Below, piece by piece: positions 8,825 through 16,854 of a stretch of DNA of 64,000 nucleotides (position 1 is the stretch's first letter; the number at the start of each line of letters is the position of its first letter). Below the pieces are notes generated by a model. The model did not search any database. It was not told where the DNA came from and saw only the letters and a program-made list of their open reading frames with translations. The position numbers were made by a program, and so were the translations under genes. Source of the stretch: Dyadobacter luteus. GTDB taxonomy: Bacteria > Bacteroidota > Bacteroidia > Cytophagales > Spirosomataceae. Location of the stretch: positions 62,001-126,000 of the forward strand of contig NZ_QNUL01000016.1 in the NCBI RefSeq assembly GCF_003383615.1, written 5' to 3'.

Positions 8825-10024
8825 CTAATTCTCTCTTTCCGCCAAAGCCCACTCTTCATCGAACATAGCTAAAAACCACAATACCATAATCATAGGAAGT
8901 GAATATTTGTCCCAGGATAATTGAGCTTTTCCGAGTAATAAAAGATTAAACAGAACTACAAAACTTGCGAAATTAAGATTCGGGGAAAAGAAACGCATCA
9001 ACGTGATCAGCATCAGGATCCCAAAAACACATTGTTTTAAAATCCCCGAAATCCCTATCGTCATCAGCAATTGATCTACGTATCCCAGATACGGCCAGGT
9101 GAAATATGGATTATAAGCCTGTTTCGCAGGAAATAGAAAGATAATCGCAACAATGACTGCAATACCACCGAGAAAAAAAACAGTATGTTTACGAGGATAA
9201 TCTAAAAAATACTTCCACTTTTTGGTAAACAAAACTTCCGGGATAACATAATAAACGGCTAATACAGCGCAGGAATAAAGTACAAATCCAAAATTGTAAT
9301 GAACAATTTTGTCTGAATCATAGTGCTGATCGGCCATGACGCTGGCCGGGGCCGGACCGTTCCATAATATTACCCACGGAACAATACTCAGCACTGCAAT
9401 TACATACCACATCCATACCCTTTTGGTAAGAGCATATGTGACAAGCTGTTGTATACCCTGGCTCTTTCTAAGTAATATCCACAATTCATAACAAACGACC
9501 GCTGCCGGGAATGCAAGCATGTACTGCCGGCACGCTACTGCTGCTATAAAAAATACCACCGACCAGATATGTTTCCCTTTTATATATAGAGCAGTTCCTG
9601 CAAGTGCAGTCGCCATCGCAAATATGTCGGTGTAATAATAGGCACTGCACAAATAGTAGTTAGGAAAAAGCAGCAATCCCGCAAGGCACAAGAAAAACCT
9701 TTTGGACCGATCAGGAGCAGACCAAATAAATGTCATTAATAGCAAAAAACTAACCCCATAGGTTAGCAACCTTAGGTATTGAATATCTTCACCAAATAGC
9801 TTTACCACCCATCCACCAAGAATAAATGGAATAGGCGTATTCAGTTCGTTGTAACTTCTGAGAAGATCCAGGGATGGTATCGGCTCTTCGCTGAACGTAA
9901 CTGCAGCAGGGAGATAGTGATTTTCATCCTGATACAATGGTCCGGTAAATCTGTCCTTCAGAAAAAAAACAACAACAAAAAGGATAAAAATAAAAATGGA
10001 TGTGAATAGCTTACGAGACGGCAT
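8825..10024 (-). CDS. GT-C-type membrane glycosyltransferase, ALG10-like
   Basis: A 399-residue polytopic membrane protein. After the first helix it has YQDENHYLPAA (about residues 31-41), a GT-C-style acidic motif in the first extracytoplasmic loop, then a tyrosine-rich LLRSYNEL segment, and further on ACRQYM at a helix start. Eukaryotic ALG10 (DIE2) alpha-1,2-glucosyltransferases have a comparable YMDE-H-IPQAQ start and an RQTN element, so I read it as a bacterial ALG10-like GT-C enzyme using a polyprenyl-phosphate sugar donor. The resemblance was recognised by eye. It is 13 bases downstream of murB, in the same orientation. The acceptor is unknown; exported glycans are likely. Confidence 0.55.
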   Translation of the reverse strand: MPSRKLFTSIFIFILFVVVFFLKDRFTGPLYQDENHYLPAAVTFSEEPIPSLDLLRSYNELNTPIPFILGGWVVKLFGEDIQYLRLLTYGVSFLLLMTFIWSAPDRSKRFFLCLAGLLLFPNYYLCSAYYYTDIFAMATALAGTALYIKGKHIWSVVFFIAAVACRQYMLAFPAAVVCYELWILLRKSQGIQQLVTYALTKRVWMWYVIAVLSIVPWVILWNGPAPASVMADQHYDSDKIVHYNFGFVLYSCAVLAVYYVIPEVLFTKKWKYFLDYPRKHTVFFLGGIAVIVAIIFLFPAKQAYNPYFTWPYLGYVDQLLMTIGISGILKQCVFGILMLITLMRFFSPNLNFASFVVLFNLLLLGKAQLSWDKYSLPMIMVLWFLAMFDEEWALAEREN

Positions 10025-10037
10025 ATTGATGCTTACA

Positions 10038-11060
10038 TTAAATAAAATTGACCTCTGTCGACAGAGACACTCCGAATTTATCAGCTACGGAAGCTTTTAT
10101 CTTTTCTGACAGTGCCTTAATATCTTCTCCTCTCCCCCCTCCGTAATTGACAAGTACCAGCGCCTGTCTTTCATGAACACCTATCTGCCCATCCCGAAAA
10201 CCTTTCCAGCCTGCCTGCTCAATTAACCAGCCTGCCGGAACTTTGACCTTTCCTGGCTCGGTAGGATAACCGGGCAGGGTTGAAAACTTCAACTTCAACT
10301 GATTGAAATGAGACTGCTCTATCTCCGGATTTTTAAAGAAACTACCAGCATTTCCTATCACGGCAGGATCCGGTAATTTACTTTGTCTGATTTGTATAAC
10401 TGCCTGACTTACCGCCTGGATAGACAAATCTGCAACACCCATATCGGCTAATGTCTTACGAATATCCCCATATTCAACATGAAACTCAGGCGTTTTATTA
10501 AGTCTGATCAGAATCCCTGTAATAATGTAGTGGTCCTTAAGTTCCTTCTTAAAAATGCTTTCCCTGTACCCAAACTGGCATTCTTCATTTGTAAATATCC
10601 TTAACTCACCCGTTTTCAGAGAAACAGCCCTTACCTCTACAATCACGTCTTTCACTTCCACACCATATGCCCCAATATTCTGCATGGGGGCAGCTCCTGC
10701 AGTACCGGGGATCAGCGAGAGATTCTCAATTCCTGCATAACCATTCGCTACACAATGCATAACAAGGTCATGCCAGACTTCCCCTCCACCAACACTCAGC
10801 CATATGTACTGTTCATCCTCCTTCACCACTTCAATGCCTTTGATAACAGGATGAATGACCAACGCATCAATATTTTGCGTAAACAAAACATTACTTCCTC
10901 CGCCAAGGACAAATCTGGGAATTTCCTTATATAAAGGATTCGCTAACAGTTTTTGTAGATCTTCTTCGGATTCCGCTTCCGCAAAATATCTGGCTTCAGC
11001 ATCTAACCCGAATGTATTGAGGGGAAGGAGTGAAACGTGCTCTTTTATTTCCATGTACAA
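10038..11060 (-). CDS. murB: UDP-N-acetylmuramate dehydrogenase MurB
   Basis: MurB reduces UDP-N-acetylglucosamine-enolpyruvate to UDP-N-acetylmuramate in the cytoplasmic stage of peptidoglycan synthesis, with FAD and NADPH. At 340 residues it matches the E. coli-type (type I) enzyme. The FAD-binding domain shows LGGGSNVLF near residue 53, SLIPGTAGAAPMQNIGAYGVEV near 115-135, the Tyr-containing YRES motif, the catalytic-serine segment NAGSFFKNP, and a C-terminal AGWLIEQAGWKG element. ATG codons at 11060 and 11054 are both usable; the second begins at MEIKEH. It is the first gene of a four-gene minus-strand run that continues into the GT-C-like protein. Confidence 0.97.
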   Translation of the reverse strand: MYMEIKEHVSLLPLNTFGLDAEARYFAEAESEEDLQKLLANPLYKEIPRFVLGGGSNVLFTQNIDALVIHPVIKGIEVVKEDEQYIWLSVGGGEVWHDLVMHCVANGYAGIENLSLIPGTAGAAPMQNIGAYGVEVKDVIVEVRAVSLKTGELRIFTNEECQFGYRESIFKKELKDHYIITGILIRLNKTPEFHVEYGDIRKTLADMGVADLSIQAVSQAVIQIRQSKLPDPAVIGNAGSFFKNPEIEQSHFNQLKLKFSTLPGYPTEPGKVKVPAGWLIEQAGWKGFRDGQIGVHERQALVLVNYGGGRGEDIKALSEKIKASVADKFGVSLSTEVNFI

Positions 11061-11109
11061 TTCTTAAAACTCCTGTAAAGTTAGCTATTACATTCAAATT
11101 AGCGCTGAA

Positions 11110-11140
11110 TTGGTGATTCTTCCAATTTTGGTTAAGTTTG
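11110..11140 (+). promoter_or_regulatory. promoter of the SPOR lipoprotein gene
   Basis: TTG at 11110-11112, a 20-base spacer, then TAAGTTTG at 11133-11140, an exact TAnnTTTG -7 box, 25 bases upstream of the ATG at 11166. Confidence 0.6.
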
Positions 11141-11165
11141 TGCGCTCATTTCGAACTATTAACAC

Positions 11166-11729
11166 ATGTTTTTGAAGAACAAATTTCTTTTTTCAATTCT
11201 GATTCCGGCGCTGTTCAGCCTTGCCGGTTGCAGCAAAAAGAACATTGCAGGTTCATCATCTTTTGTATATGGTGACGATCTGGCAAAGGTTCGTCCCCGT
11301 TTCGAGTATACCGAACCGAAGGAGCAAATCAGTGAAGAGAAAAAGCCGGAGCCCGTTACGTCACCAACAACTTCCAGCGAGAAGCCTCTTCATGTTAATA
11401 AAAAACTGGATTCTGCATTAGATTCCCTTTCTAAGCAAAATAAGGCTATTAAGTACATCAATGGCTATCGTATTCAGATATATGTTGGGAATGTAAGGCA
11501 GGAGGCTGACGCCGCGAAGTCGTATGTTTACCAGGTTCTTCCGGATTTAACGCCTTATGTTTCCTATTCCCAACCGACCTACAGAGTTAAGGCCGGAGAC
11601 TTCATTTATAGAAGTGATGCGGAGCAATACCTGGAGACGATAAAAGCTCAGTATTCATCTGCAGTAATACTCTCGGACAGGGTAGAAATTAAAAAGAGCC
11701 TGATGGTTAATTCAGGAGTTATTGAATAA
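11166..11729 (+). CDS. SPOR-domain lipoprotein
   Basis: A 187-residue lipoprotein: a lipobox SLAGC places the lipidated cysteine at residue 22. A Pro/Glu/Ser/Thr-rich linker (about 45-75) leads into a C-terminal SPOR-like domain (about 95-175), recognisable from GYRIQIYVGN followed by spaced aromatic and VKAGDF elements. SPOR domains bind glycan strands of peptidoglycan that lack stem peptides, often at division sites. It lies just upstream of gmd but a 42-base gap with T-rich sequence separates them, so a joint operon is uncertain. A peptidoglycan-tethering envelope role is inferred. Confidence 0.78.
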   Translation: MFLKNKFLFSILIPALFSLAGCSKKNIAGSSSFVYGDDLAKVRPRFEYTEPKEQISEEKKPEPVTSPTTSSEKPLHVNKKLDSALDSLSKQNKAIKYINGYRIQIYVGNVRQEADAAKSYVYQVLPDLTPYVSYSQPTYRVKAGDFIYRSDAEQYLETIKAQYSSAVILSDRVEIKKSLMVNSGVIE

Positions 11730-11771
11730 GTTATTTACTCTTAAATTTTATATTTTTTATACATCACACAA

Positions 11772-12884
11772 ATGAAAAAAGCACTCATTACGGGTATTAC
11801 CGGTCAGGATGGAGCTTATCTTGCTGAACTTCTTTTGAGTAAAGGATATGAGGTTCATGGTATCAAGAGAAGAAGCTCTCTTTTTAATACCCAAAGAATT
11901 GACCATATCTATGAAGACCCGCATGAAAAAAACGTCCGGTTTCATTTACATTATGGAGATCTGAGTGACTCAACCAATATTATCAGAATTATTCAGGAAG
12001 TACAGCCTGATGAGATCTATAATCTGGGTGCCATGTCTCACGTTCAGGTGAGCTTTGAAGAGCCGGAGTATACAGCTAATGTGGATGGTATAGGTACGCT
12101 ACGTATCCTTGAAGCTGTTCGTCTTCTGGGTCTTACACAAAAAACAAAAATCTATCAGGCTTCAACATCTGAGTTGTATGGCTTGGTTCAGCAGGTTCCT
12201 CAGTCGGAAACGACTCCATTCTACCCACGTTCACCTTACGCAGTTGCCAAATTATACGGTTACTGGATCACGGTAAACTATCGGGAGGCATATAACATGT
12301 TTGCTGTAAACGGAATTCTTTTCAATCATGAATCACCGCTACGTGGTGAAACCTTCGTTACACGTAAAATTAGCCGTGCGGTAGCCAGAATTGCTCTGGG
12401 TCTTCAGGATAAGGTATACCTGGGGAATCTGGATGCACAGCGTGACTGGGGCCATGCCAAAGACTTTGTGGAAGCGATGTGGCTTATTCTACAGCAGGAG
12501 ACCGCCGAAGATTTCGTAATCGCTACCGGTATTACTACAAGAATCCGTGATTTCGTTCGCATGGCATTTGCTGAAGTAGGTGTAGAGCTGGAATTCTCAG
12601 GTGAAGGCGCTCAGGAAATCGCCAAGGTAACCAAATGCAATAATCCTGAATTCCAGATTGAAATCGGAAGAGAAGTAGTTGCGGTTGACCCTCGTTATTT
12701 CCGCCCTACAGAAGTTGAATTGCTGATCGGCGATCCTACCAAATCCATGACAAAACTAGGCTGGAAACCTAAATATGACCTGAAAGCGCTGGTGAATGAT
12801 ATGGTGGCAGCAGACGTTGCTCTCTTCAAAAAAGATCGCTTATTGGAAAGCAGCGGACACCGTGTTCCGAACTACTACGAATAA
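11772..12884 (+). CDS. gmd: GDP-mannose 4,6-dehydratase
   Basis: Gmd converts GDP-D-mannose to GDP-4-keto-6-deoxy-D-mannose, the first step to GDP-L-fucose, GDP-rhamnose, GDP-colitose or GDP-perosamine. The 370-residue protein is full length: the NADP-binding [14 protein letters not shown] motif is at residues 6-19, a STSELYG segment carries catalytic Ser/Thr/Glu residues, and YAVAK provides the catalytic Tyr-Lys pair. The next enzyme of any branch (such as a GDP-fucose synthase) is not in the window, so the final sugar is unknown. Together with nudK at 28218 it shows GDP-mannose metabolism in this organism. Confidence 0.96.
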   Translation: MKKALITGITGQDGAYLAELLLSKGYEVHGIKRRSSLFNTQRIDHIYEDPHEKNVRFHLHYGDLSDSTNIIRIIQEVQPDEIYNLGAMSHVQVSFEEPEYTANVDGIGTLRILEAVRLLGLTQKTKIYQASTSELYGLVQQVPQSETTPFYPRSPYAVAKLYGYWITVNYREAYNMFAVNGILFNHESPLRGETFVTRKISRAVARIALGLQDKVYLGNLDAQRDWGHAKDFVEAMWLILQQETAEDFVIATGITTRIRDFVRMAFAEVGVELEFSGEGAQEIAKVTKCNNPEFQIEIGREVVAVDPRYFRPTEVELLIGDPTKSMTKLGWKPKYDLKALVNDMVAADVALFKKDRLLESSGHRVPNYYE

Positions 12885-12904
12885 GATATCCATCAATATA
12901 AAAC

Positions 12905-12943
12905 AAAGCCCTTGTATGAAAATCATACAAGGGCTTTGTTTTA
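12905..12943. terminator. bidirectional terminator between gmd and the thioredoxin gene
   Basis: A perfect 15-bp stem, 12905-12919 with 12923-12937, has a 3-base loop. T-rich sequence follows on the plus strand, and on the minus strand too (from AAAAC at 12900-12904), so it can stop both convergent transcripts. Confidence 0.9.
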
Positions 12944-12959
12944 TATAATCATTCGCTTG

Positions 12960-13430
12960 TTACAAAACAGCCTTATTAGTGTATTTCGGGATCTTTTGAC
13001 CAATCTTAATCAATGTTTCAGGATTCTGATAACCAATCACCTCTTTTACCATTTTACCATCCGGATTGATAAAGAACAATGTTGGATAACCCTGAAGAGG
13101 GTATTTTTCTGCCAGCATCGGTCCTTCACCACTCTCCATGTCAAACTTCACATTAATAAAGTTTTTATTGAAAACCTGCGCAACATCAGCTCGTGTAAAA
13201 ACATTTTTTTGCAATAACTTACAAGGCCCGCACCAGGTTGTATAAGCATCAAAAAAGATAACCTTGTTTTCGGCCTTCGCCTTTTTCAGTATCTCAGCCC
13301 ATGTACCTTTGGTAAATACAATCCCTTTTTCTGCCGTTTTAGATTCTTTCTTTGTTCCATCGCCTGCGAAGGCAACGGAAACTGTCAACATCAACGCAAA
13401 AGTGAACATCAACTGTCTATAAATTCTCAT
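12960..13430 (-). CDS. secreted thioredoxin-family protein
   Basis: The start at 13430 gives 156 residues beginning with a signal peptide (MRIYRQL, cleavage near AFAG); an ATG further upstream in frame would precede this signal. The thioredoxin fold carries the redox motif WCGPC, followed by the cis-Pro segment GYPTLFF. With an exported thioredoxin domain it should act in the periplasm in disulfide reduction or isomerisation, perhaps cytochrome maturation or repair. It resembles Bacteroidota thiol:disulfide proteins with the thioredoxin_7 type N-terminus (KAKAENKVIFFDAYTTWC). No partner gene is adjacent. Confidence 0.85.
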   Translation of the reverse strand: MRIYRQLMFTFALMLTVSVAFAGDGTKKESKTAEKGIVFTKGTWAEILKKAKAENKVIFFDAYTTWCGPCKLLQKNVFTRADVAQVFNKNFINVKFDMESGEGPMLAEKYPLQGYPTLFFINPDGKMVKEVIGYQNPETLIKIGQKIPKYTNKAVL

Positions 13431-13571
13431 TTTTTCGTGCTTTATTGATTTAAACAATGGTATAACGAAAATACTACTTTGTTTTATTTTACCATACATA
13501 ACTATAAACCAATCATTTCGGTTCAGTCAGCAGAAACACACCCTGTATGCCATCTCCGTCAAAAGATTGAG

Positions 13572-13579
13572 TACCTTTG
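13572..13579 (+). promoter_or_regulatory. -7 box of the engB promoter
   Basis: TACCTTTG is an exact match to the TAnnTTTG box. Transcription would start around 13585, downstream of the in-frame ATG at 13567, which supports the start at 13603. No clear -33 element is seen. Confidence 0.55.
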
Positions 13580-13602
13580 CACCCAAATTAACTAGAAATA
13601 TT

Positions 13603-14211
13603 ATGAAAATTCAGGAAGCCAAATATGTAATGAGCAATTCGGATTATGAGAAATGCCCTGCACCTGTAAAACCTGAATATGCTTTTATAGGACGCTCCAA
13701 TGTAGGTAAATCTTCACTTATCAACATGCTGGTTGAGAAAAAATCCCTTGCCAAAACATCTCAGCAACCTGGTAAAACTCAGCTGATTAATCACTTTGAG
13801 ATTAACAATACATGGTATCTGGTCGATTTGCCGGGCTATGGTTACGCGAAAGTCAGCAAAACAGAACGGGAAAAATGGGAAAAGATGATTTCAGATTATC
13901 TTCACAACAGGGAAAATCTGGTTTGCACATTTATTCTTGTAGATATAAGACATAGCGCCCTGGCAGTAGACCTGGATTTCATGGCAGGACTAGGGGAAGC
14001 CGGTATCCCTTTCCATATTATTTTTACCAAAGCTGACAAACTTAAAGCGTACCAGGTAGCCAACCAGGTGGAGGCTTATACCCAGAAACTAGCCGAGCTA
14101 TGGGAAGAAATACCTGCTTTTTATGTCACCTCAGCAGAAAAGCATGAAGGAAGAGAGCCTATTCTGAAAACAATAGAAAGTTATAATGAAACGTTTTCCC
14201 AAAACAGGTAA
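13603..14211 (+). CDS. engB: ribosome biogenesis GTP-binding protein EngB/YihA/YsxC
   Basis: EngB is an essential TrmE-Era-family GTPase needed for late assembly of the 50S ribosomal subunit. The start at 13603 (MKIQEAKY, 202 residues) is preferred over the in-frame ATG at 13567 because a -7 box lies at 13572-13579. The G1 motif GRSNVGKSS, the G2 region, G3 DLPGYGYAK and G4 TKADK are all present, followed by SAEKHEGRE as G5. Length is usual for the family. It is followed 120 bases later by a DUF5606 gene with its own promoter. Confidence 0.95.
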   Translation: MKIQEAKYVMSNSDYEKCPAPVKPEYAFIGRSNVGKSSLINMLVEKKSLAKTSQQPGKTQLINHFEINNTWYLVDLPGYGYAKVSKTEREKWEKMISDYLHNRENLVCTFILVDIRHSALAVDLDFMAGLGEAGIPFHIIFTKADKLKAYQVANQVEAYTQKLAELWEEIPAFYVTSAEKHEGREPILKTIESYNETFSQNR

Positions 14212-14219
14212 GTACAGAG

Positions 14220-14250
14220 TTGTTTAAGGTAGAATCTTTCTGTTATTTTG
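14220..14250 (+). promoter_or_regulatory. candidate promoter of the DUF5606 gene
   Basis: TTG at 14220-14222, a 20-base spacer and TTATTTTG at 14243-14250, which is one mismatch from TAnnTTTG. The gene starts at 14335, giving a leader of about 80 bases. Confidence 0.4.
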
Positions 14251-14334
14251 CGCAGAAATTGACCTTGTCTGCAACTGGTCTCAACCATTTAAGTGGCAAG
14301 AAAATCTAAATAAAAACTAATAGCACAGAAAGAA

Positions 14335-14850
14335 ATGAGTGATACATCAGAAACAAATGGAATGGAGTTGCTGAAAGAAATAGCGAATGTTTCGGGTAAA
14401 GGCGGACTTTTCCGTATCCTGAAGCCTAGCCGTGCAGGTGTGATCGTAGAGAGCCTGGATGAAAAACACGAGAAAACATTGATTGGCCCCAATGCCCGTG
14501 TCTCTGTACTTAAAGATGTTTCTATATTCACTGATGGTGCAGAGGAATCTGTCGCTCTTTCTGAAGTTTTCCTGAAAATCAGAGAAATTCACGGACAAGA
14601 AATCACTGTGGACGTTAAAGCTTCATCAGACAAGGATCTGATCGAATTTTTAAACAAGGTTCTTCCTGAGTTTGATCGTTCTAAAGTTTACATTTCTGAC
14701 ATCAAAAAAATCATTTCCTGGTACAACCTGCTTTCTAAGTATGTACCTGAACTGTTTGCTTCTGAAGCTGCTGCTGTAGAAGAAGAGGCACCGGTTGCAG
14801 AGGAAGCAGCACCTGCTCCAAAAGCAAAAAAAGAAAAAGCAAAAGCCTGA
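14335..14850 (+). CDS. DUF5606-family protein
   Basis: A 171-residue protein of a Bacteroidota-specific family (DUF5606). The first 130 residues are compact and well conserved in appearance (LLKEIANVSGKGGLFRILKP, then VIVESLDE), resembling an SH3-like barrel start followed by helices. The final 40 residues are an Ala/Glu-rich tail that turns into Lys-rich sequence, probably disordered. There is no signal peptide or membrane helix, so it is cytoplasmic. The molecular function of the family is not known to me. It lies between engB and deoC and is followed by a weak terminator. Confidence 0.82.
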   Translation: MSDTSETNGMELLKEIANVSGKGGLFRILKPSRAGVIVESLDEKHEKTLIGPNARVSVLKDVSIFTDGAEESVALSEVFLKIREIHGQEITVDVKASSDKDLIEFLNKVLPEFDRSKVYISDIKKIISWYNLLSKYVPELFASEAAAVEEEAPVAEEAAPAPKAKKEKAKA

Positions 14851-14883
14851 TCAAGCCGAGCTGACATCATGATATAGCAAGAG

Positions 14884-14907
14884 CCCTGTCTAAGCGACGG
14901 GGTTTTT
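14884..14907 (+). terminator. terminator after the DUF5606 gene
   Basis: A 7-bp stem CCCTGTC (14884-14890) / GACGGGG (14896-14902), with one T-G pair and a 5-base loop, is followed by TTTTT (14903-14907). Confidence 0.6.
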
Positions 14908-14913
14908 GTATTA

Positions 14914-15588
14914 ATGGTACATCCTTTTATGAATGAAATTTCCTCCTATATAGATCACACCTTACTCAGCCCTACCGCCCGGGAAACAGATATCCGGAAA
15001 GTGTGTGAGGAAGCCTGGATACATCAGTTCAAGGCAATATGTATAGCTCCCGCTTATGTAGCCTACACCAGAGAGATGATGGAGTTTTGCCCGGTTAAAA
15101 TTGAGATTGCCACGGTTATCGGATTTCCATTGGGTTACTCTACAACTAAGGTAAAGCTAACGGAAGCGGAAGAAGCATTGGAAAATGGTGCTACGGAGCT
15201 GGATGTGGTGATGAATATGGCTCATTTCAAATCCATGGCATACCTGAGTATCAGAGATGAAATCACACAGCTTGTTCAACTATCTCATCATCGCGGAGCA
15301 GGTCTCAAAATGATCATTGAAACAGCTTATCTGGATTCTTTCGATTTGTATACAGCCTGTGAAATATGTGCAGAGTCGGGTGTTGATTTTATAAAGACTT
15401 CCACCGGATTTGCGCCTGCAGGGGCGGATTTGGAAACAGTTCGTCGCATGAGATCCATTCTTCCCGCGGAAGTAAAAATAAAGGCGTCAGGAGGAATTAA
15501 TACTTACGAACAAGCTGTGGCTTTTTTAGAAGCCGGAGCCGACCGTATCGGAACATCATCAGGTGTATCGATTGTAACCCAGGCCTGA
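14914..15588 (+). CDS. deoC: deoxyribose-phosphate aldolase
   Basis: DeoC cleaves 2-deoxyribose-5-phosphate into glyceraldehyde-3-phosphate and acetaldehyde in deoxynucleoside catabolism. The 224-residue TIM-barrel protein has YIDHTLL near the N-terminus, ELDVVMN in the middle, the Schiff-base lysine in IKTSTGF and the second active-site lysine in KASGGI. A start at 14929 (MNEISSYIDH) is equally plausible. Its TGA overlaps by one base the ATG of the next gene (15586-15590), so the glycosyltransferase downstream is probably translationally coupled although the functions look unrelated. Confidence 0.95.
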   Translation: MVHPFMNEISSYIDHTLLSPTARETDIRKVCEEAWIHQFKAICIAPAYVAYTREMMEFCPVKIEIATVIGFPLGYSTTKVKLTEAEEALENGATELDVVMNMAHFKSMAYLSIRDEITQLVQLSHHRGAGLKMIIETAYLDSFDLYTACEICAESGVDFIKTSTGFAPAGADLETVRRMRSILPAEVKIKASGGINTYEQAVAFLEAGADRIGTSSGVSIVTQA

Positions 15589-16712
15589 TGAAACGCGCCT
15601 TACTTCTCAGCAGTATACATCCGGCAACTGACCCGAGGATTGTGTATAAAACAGCGCCTGCCCTGGCTAGCTGCTTTGAAGTAATTTGTGCACTACCGGA
15701 AGATAGCCATACTGTTAAGAACACTTCTTCCGATATAAAAATGATCTGGCTGCCACGGTACGAGGGCTTGTTACAAAGAATTCTTTTCTGCCATCCGGTA
15801 ATACTGTGGAAATGTCTGAGGTTTCGTCCCGAATATGTACACATTTTTGTGCCTGAACTTATTCCTGTGGCTATTTTATTTAAATGGCTGGGAGCAAAGA
15901 TTATTTATGAAGTACAGGAAAACCTGTATAAGAAATTTGAGATTAAGACATACAACAATCATCCTGTTTTCAGACTCTTTTTCAAGCGACTGGATGGTTA
16001 TGCTCGGAAACAGTTTCATTGCATTTTCACTGACGATTCTTACCTCAGCGAATATCAAAATTTGAAACATCCATCTGTCGTTATCAGAAACTTTGTGTCT
16101 CTTACGTTTGTTGACCAATACGTTGCCCAAAATATAAAATGGCAGATAAATCGACGTTCATTCTTTTATTGTGGGGTAATTTCTATGGAAAGATGCTTTG
16201 ATACGCTTGTTGCTGCAATAGCTTCTATGACTCATCAGTATCCCGATCTGACGGTCCATCTGTTTGGTCCGGTTCGTTTTCAGGAAAAGGATGCAGAGCA
16301 ACTGCCGGATTACCACAGAGTAAAAAAGCATTTGATCTTTTACGGATATACTGATTTGAAAAAAGCATTGCCTTACGCAAAGCATTGTATCGCAGGCATT
16401 GCACTTTTAAAACCGGTAGCTGATTACCCGGATTCTTATACAACCAAAATATTTGAATATATGGCATTAAATTTGCCAGTAATTACATCAGATTTCCCGT
16501 TATATAAAGATGTTGTTCAAAAGTCAGACTGCGGGTTTTGCATACCGCCTGACAACGCATCTTTACTTTCCAAAGCTATGGAATGGATTATCTCTACTCC
16601 TGACAAGGCAAGAATCATGGGAAACAATGGCAGATTAGCTGCCGAAAAACATTATAACTGGGAAAAGGAGCAACATTACTTATTGAAATTTTACAGTCAG
16701 ATTAGTAAGTAA
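15588..16712 (+). CDS. GT4-type glycosyltransferase
   Basis: A 374-residue GT-B glycosyltransferase. The N-terminal half lacks a nucleotide-sugar motif but carries a typical acceptor-domain start (LLLSSIHPATDPRI); the C-terminal half has FYCGVIS, HLFGPV and KIFEYMALNLPVITSDFPLYKDVV, the last being the donor-binding E-x7-E-like region of GT4 proteins. There are no clear transmembrane helices, so it should act at the cytoplasmic face. The closest type I can name is the rhamnosyl/glucosyl-transferase group in polysaccharide assembly. Donor and acceptor are unknown. Its start overlaps the deoC stop. Confidence 0.8.
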   Translation: MKRALLLSSIHPATDPRIVYKTAPALASCFEVICALPEDSHTVKNTSSDIKMIWLPRYEGLLQRILFCHPVILWKCLRFRPEYVHIFVPELIPVAILFKWLGAKIIYEVQENLYKKFEIKTYNNHPVFRLFFKRLDGYARKQFHCIFTDDSYLSEYQNLKHPSVVIRNFVSLTFVDQYVAQNIKWQINRRSFFYCGVISMERCFDTLVAAIASMTHQYPDLTVHLFGPVRFQEKDAEQLPDYHRVKKHLIFYGYTDLKKALPYAKHCIAGIALLKPVADYPDSYTTKIFEYMALNLPVITSDFPLYKDVVQKSDCGFCIPPDNASLLSKAMEWIISTPDKARIMGNNGRLAAEKHYNWEKEQHYLLKFYSQISK

Positions 16713-16758
16713 CCCAGTTTGAAAGCTTCCGTAGTATTATAATTTTATAAATTTATTG

Positions 16759-16790
16759 TTGAATTGTTCAAATATCAAATACTACGTTTT
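16759..16790 (+). promoter_or_regulatory. candidate promoter of the KAS III gene
   Basis: TTG at 16759-16761, a 21-base spacer and TACGTTTT at 16783-16790, one mismatch from TAnnTTTG. The ATG is at 16855. Confidence 0.35.
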
Positions 16791-16854
16791 CTATGAAATA
16801 TTTAACTTTCGGAATTAAAGCAGAATTTTAGCTTGCGAAGTCAACTTCACAACC

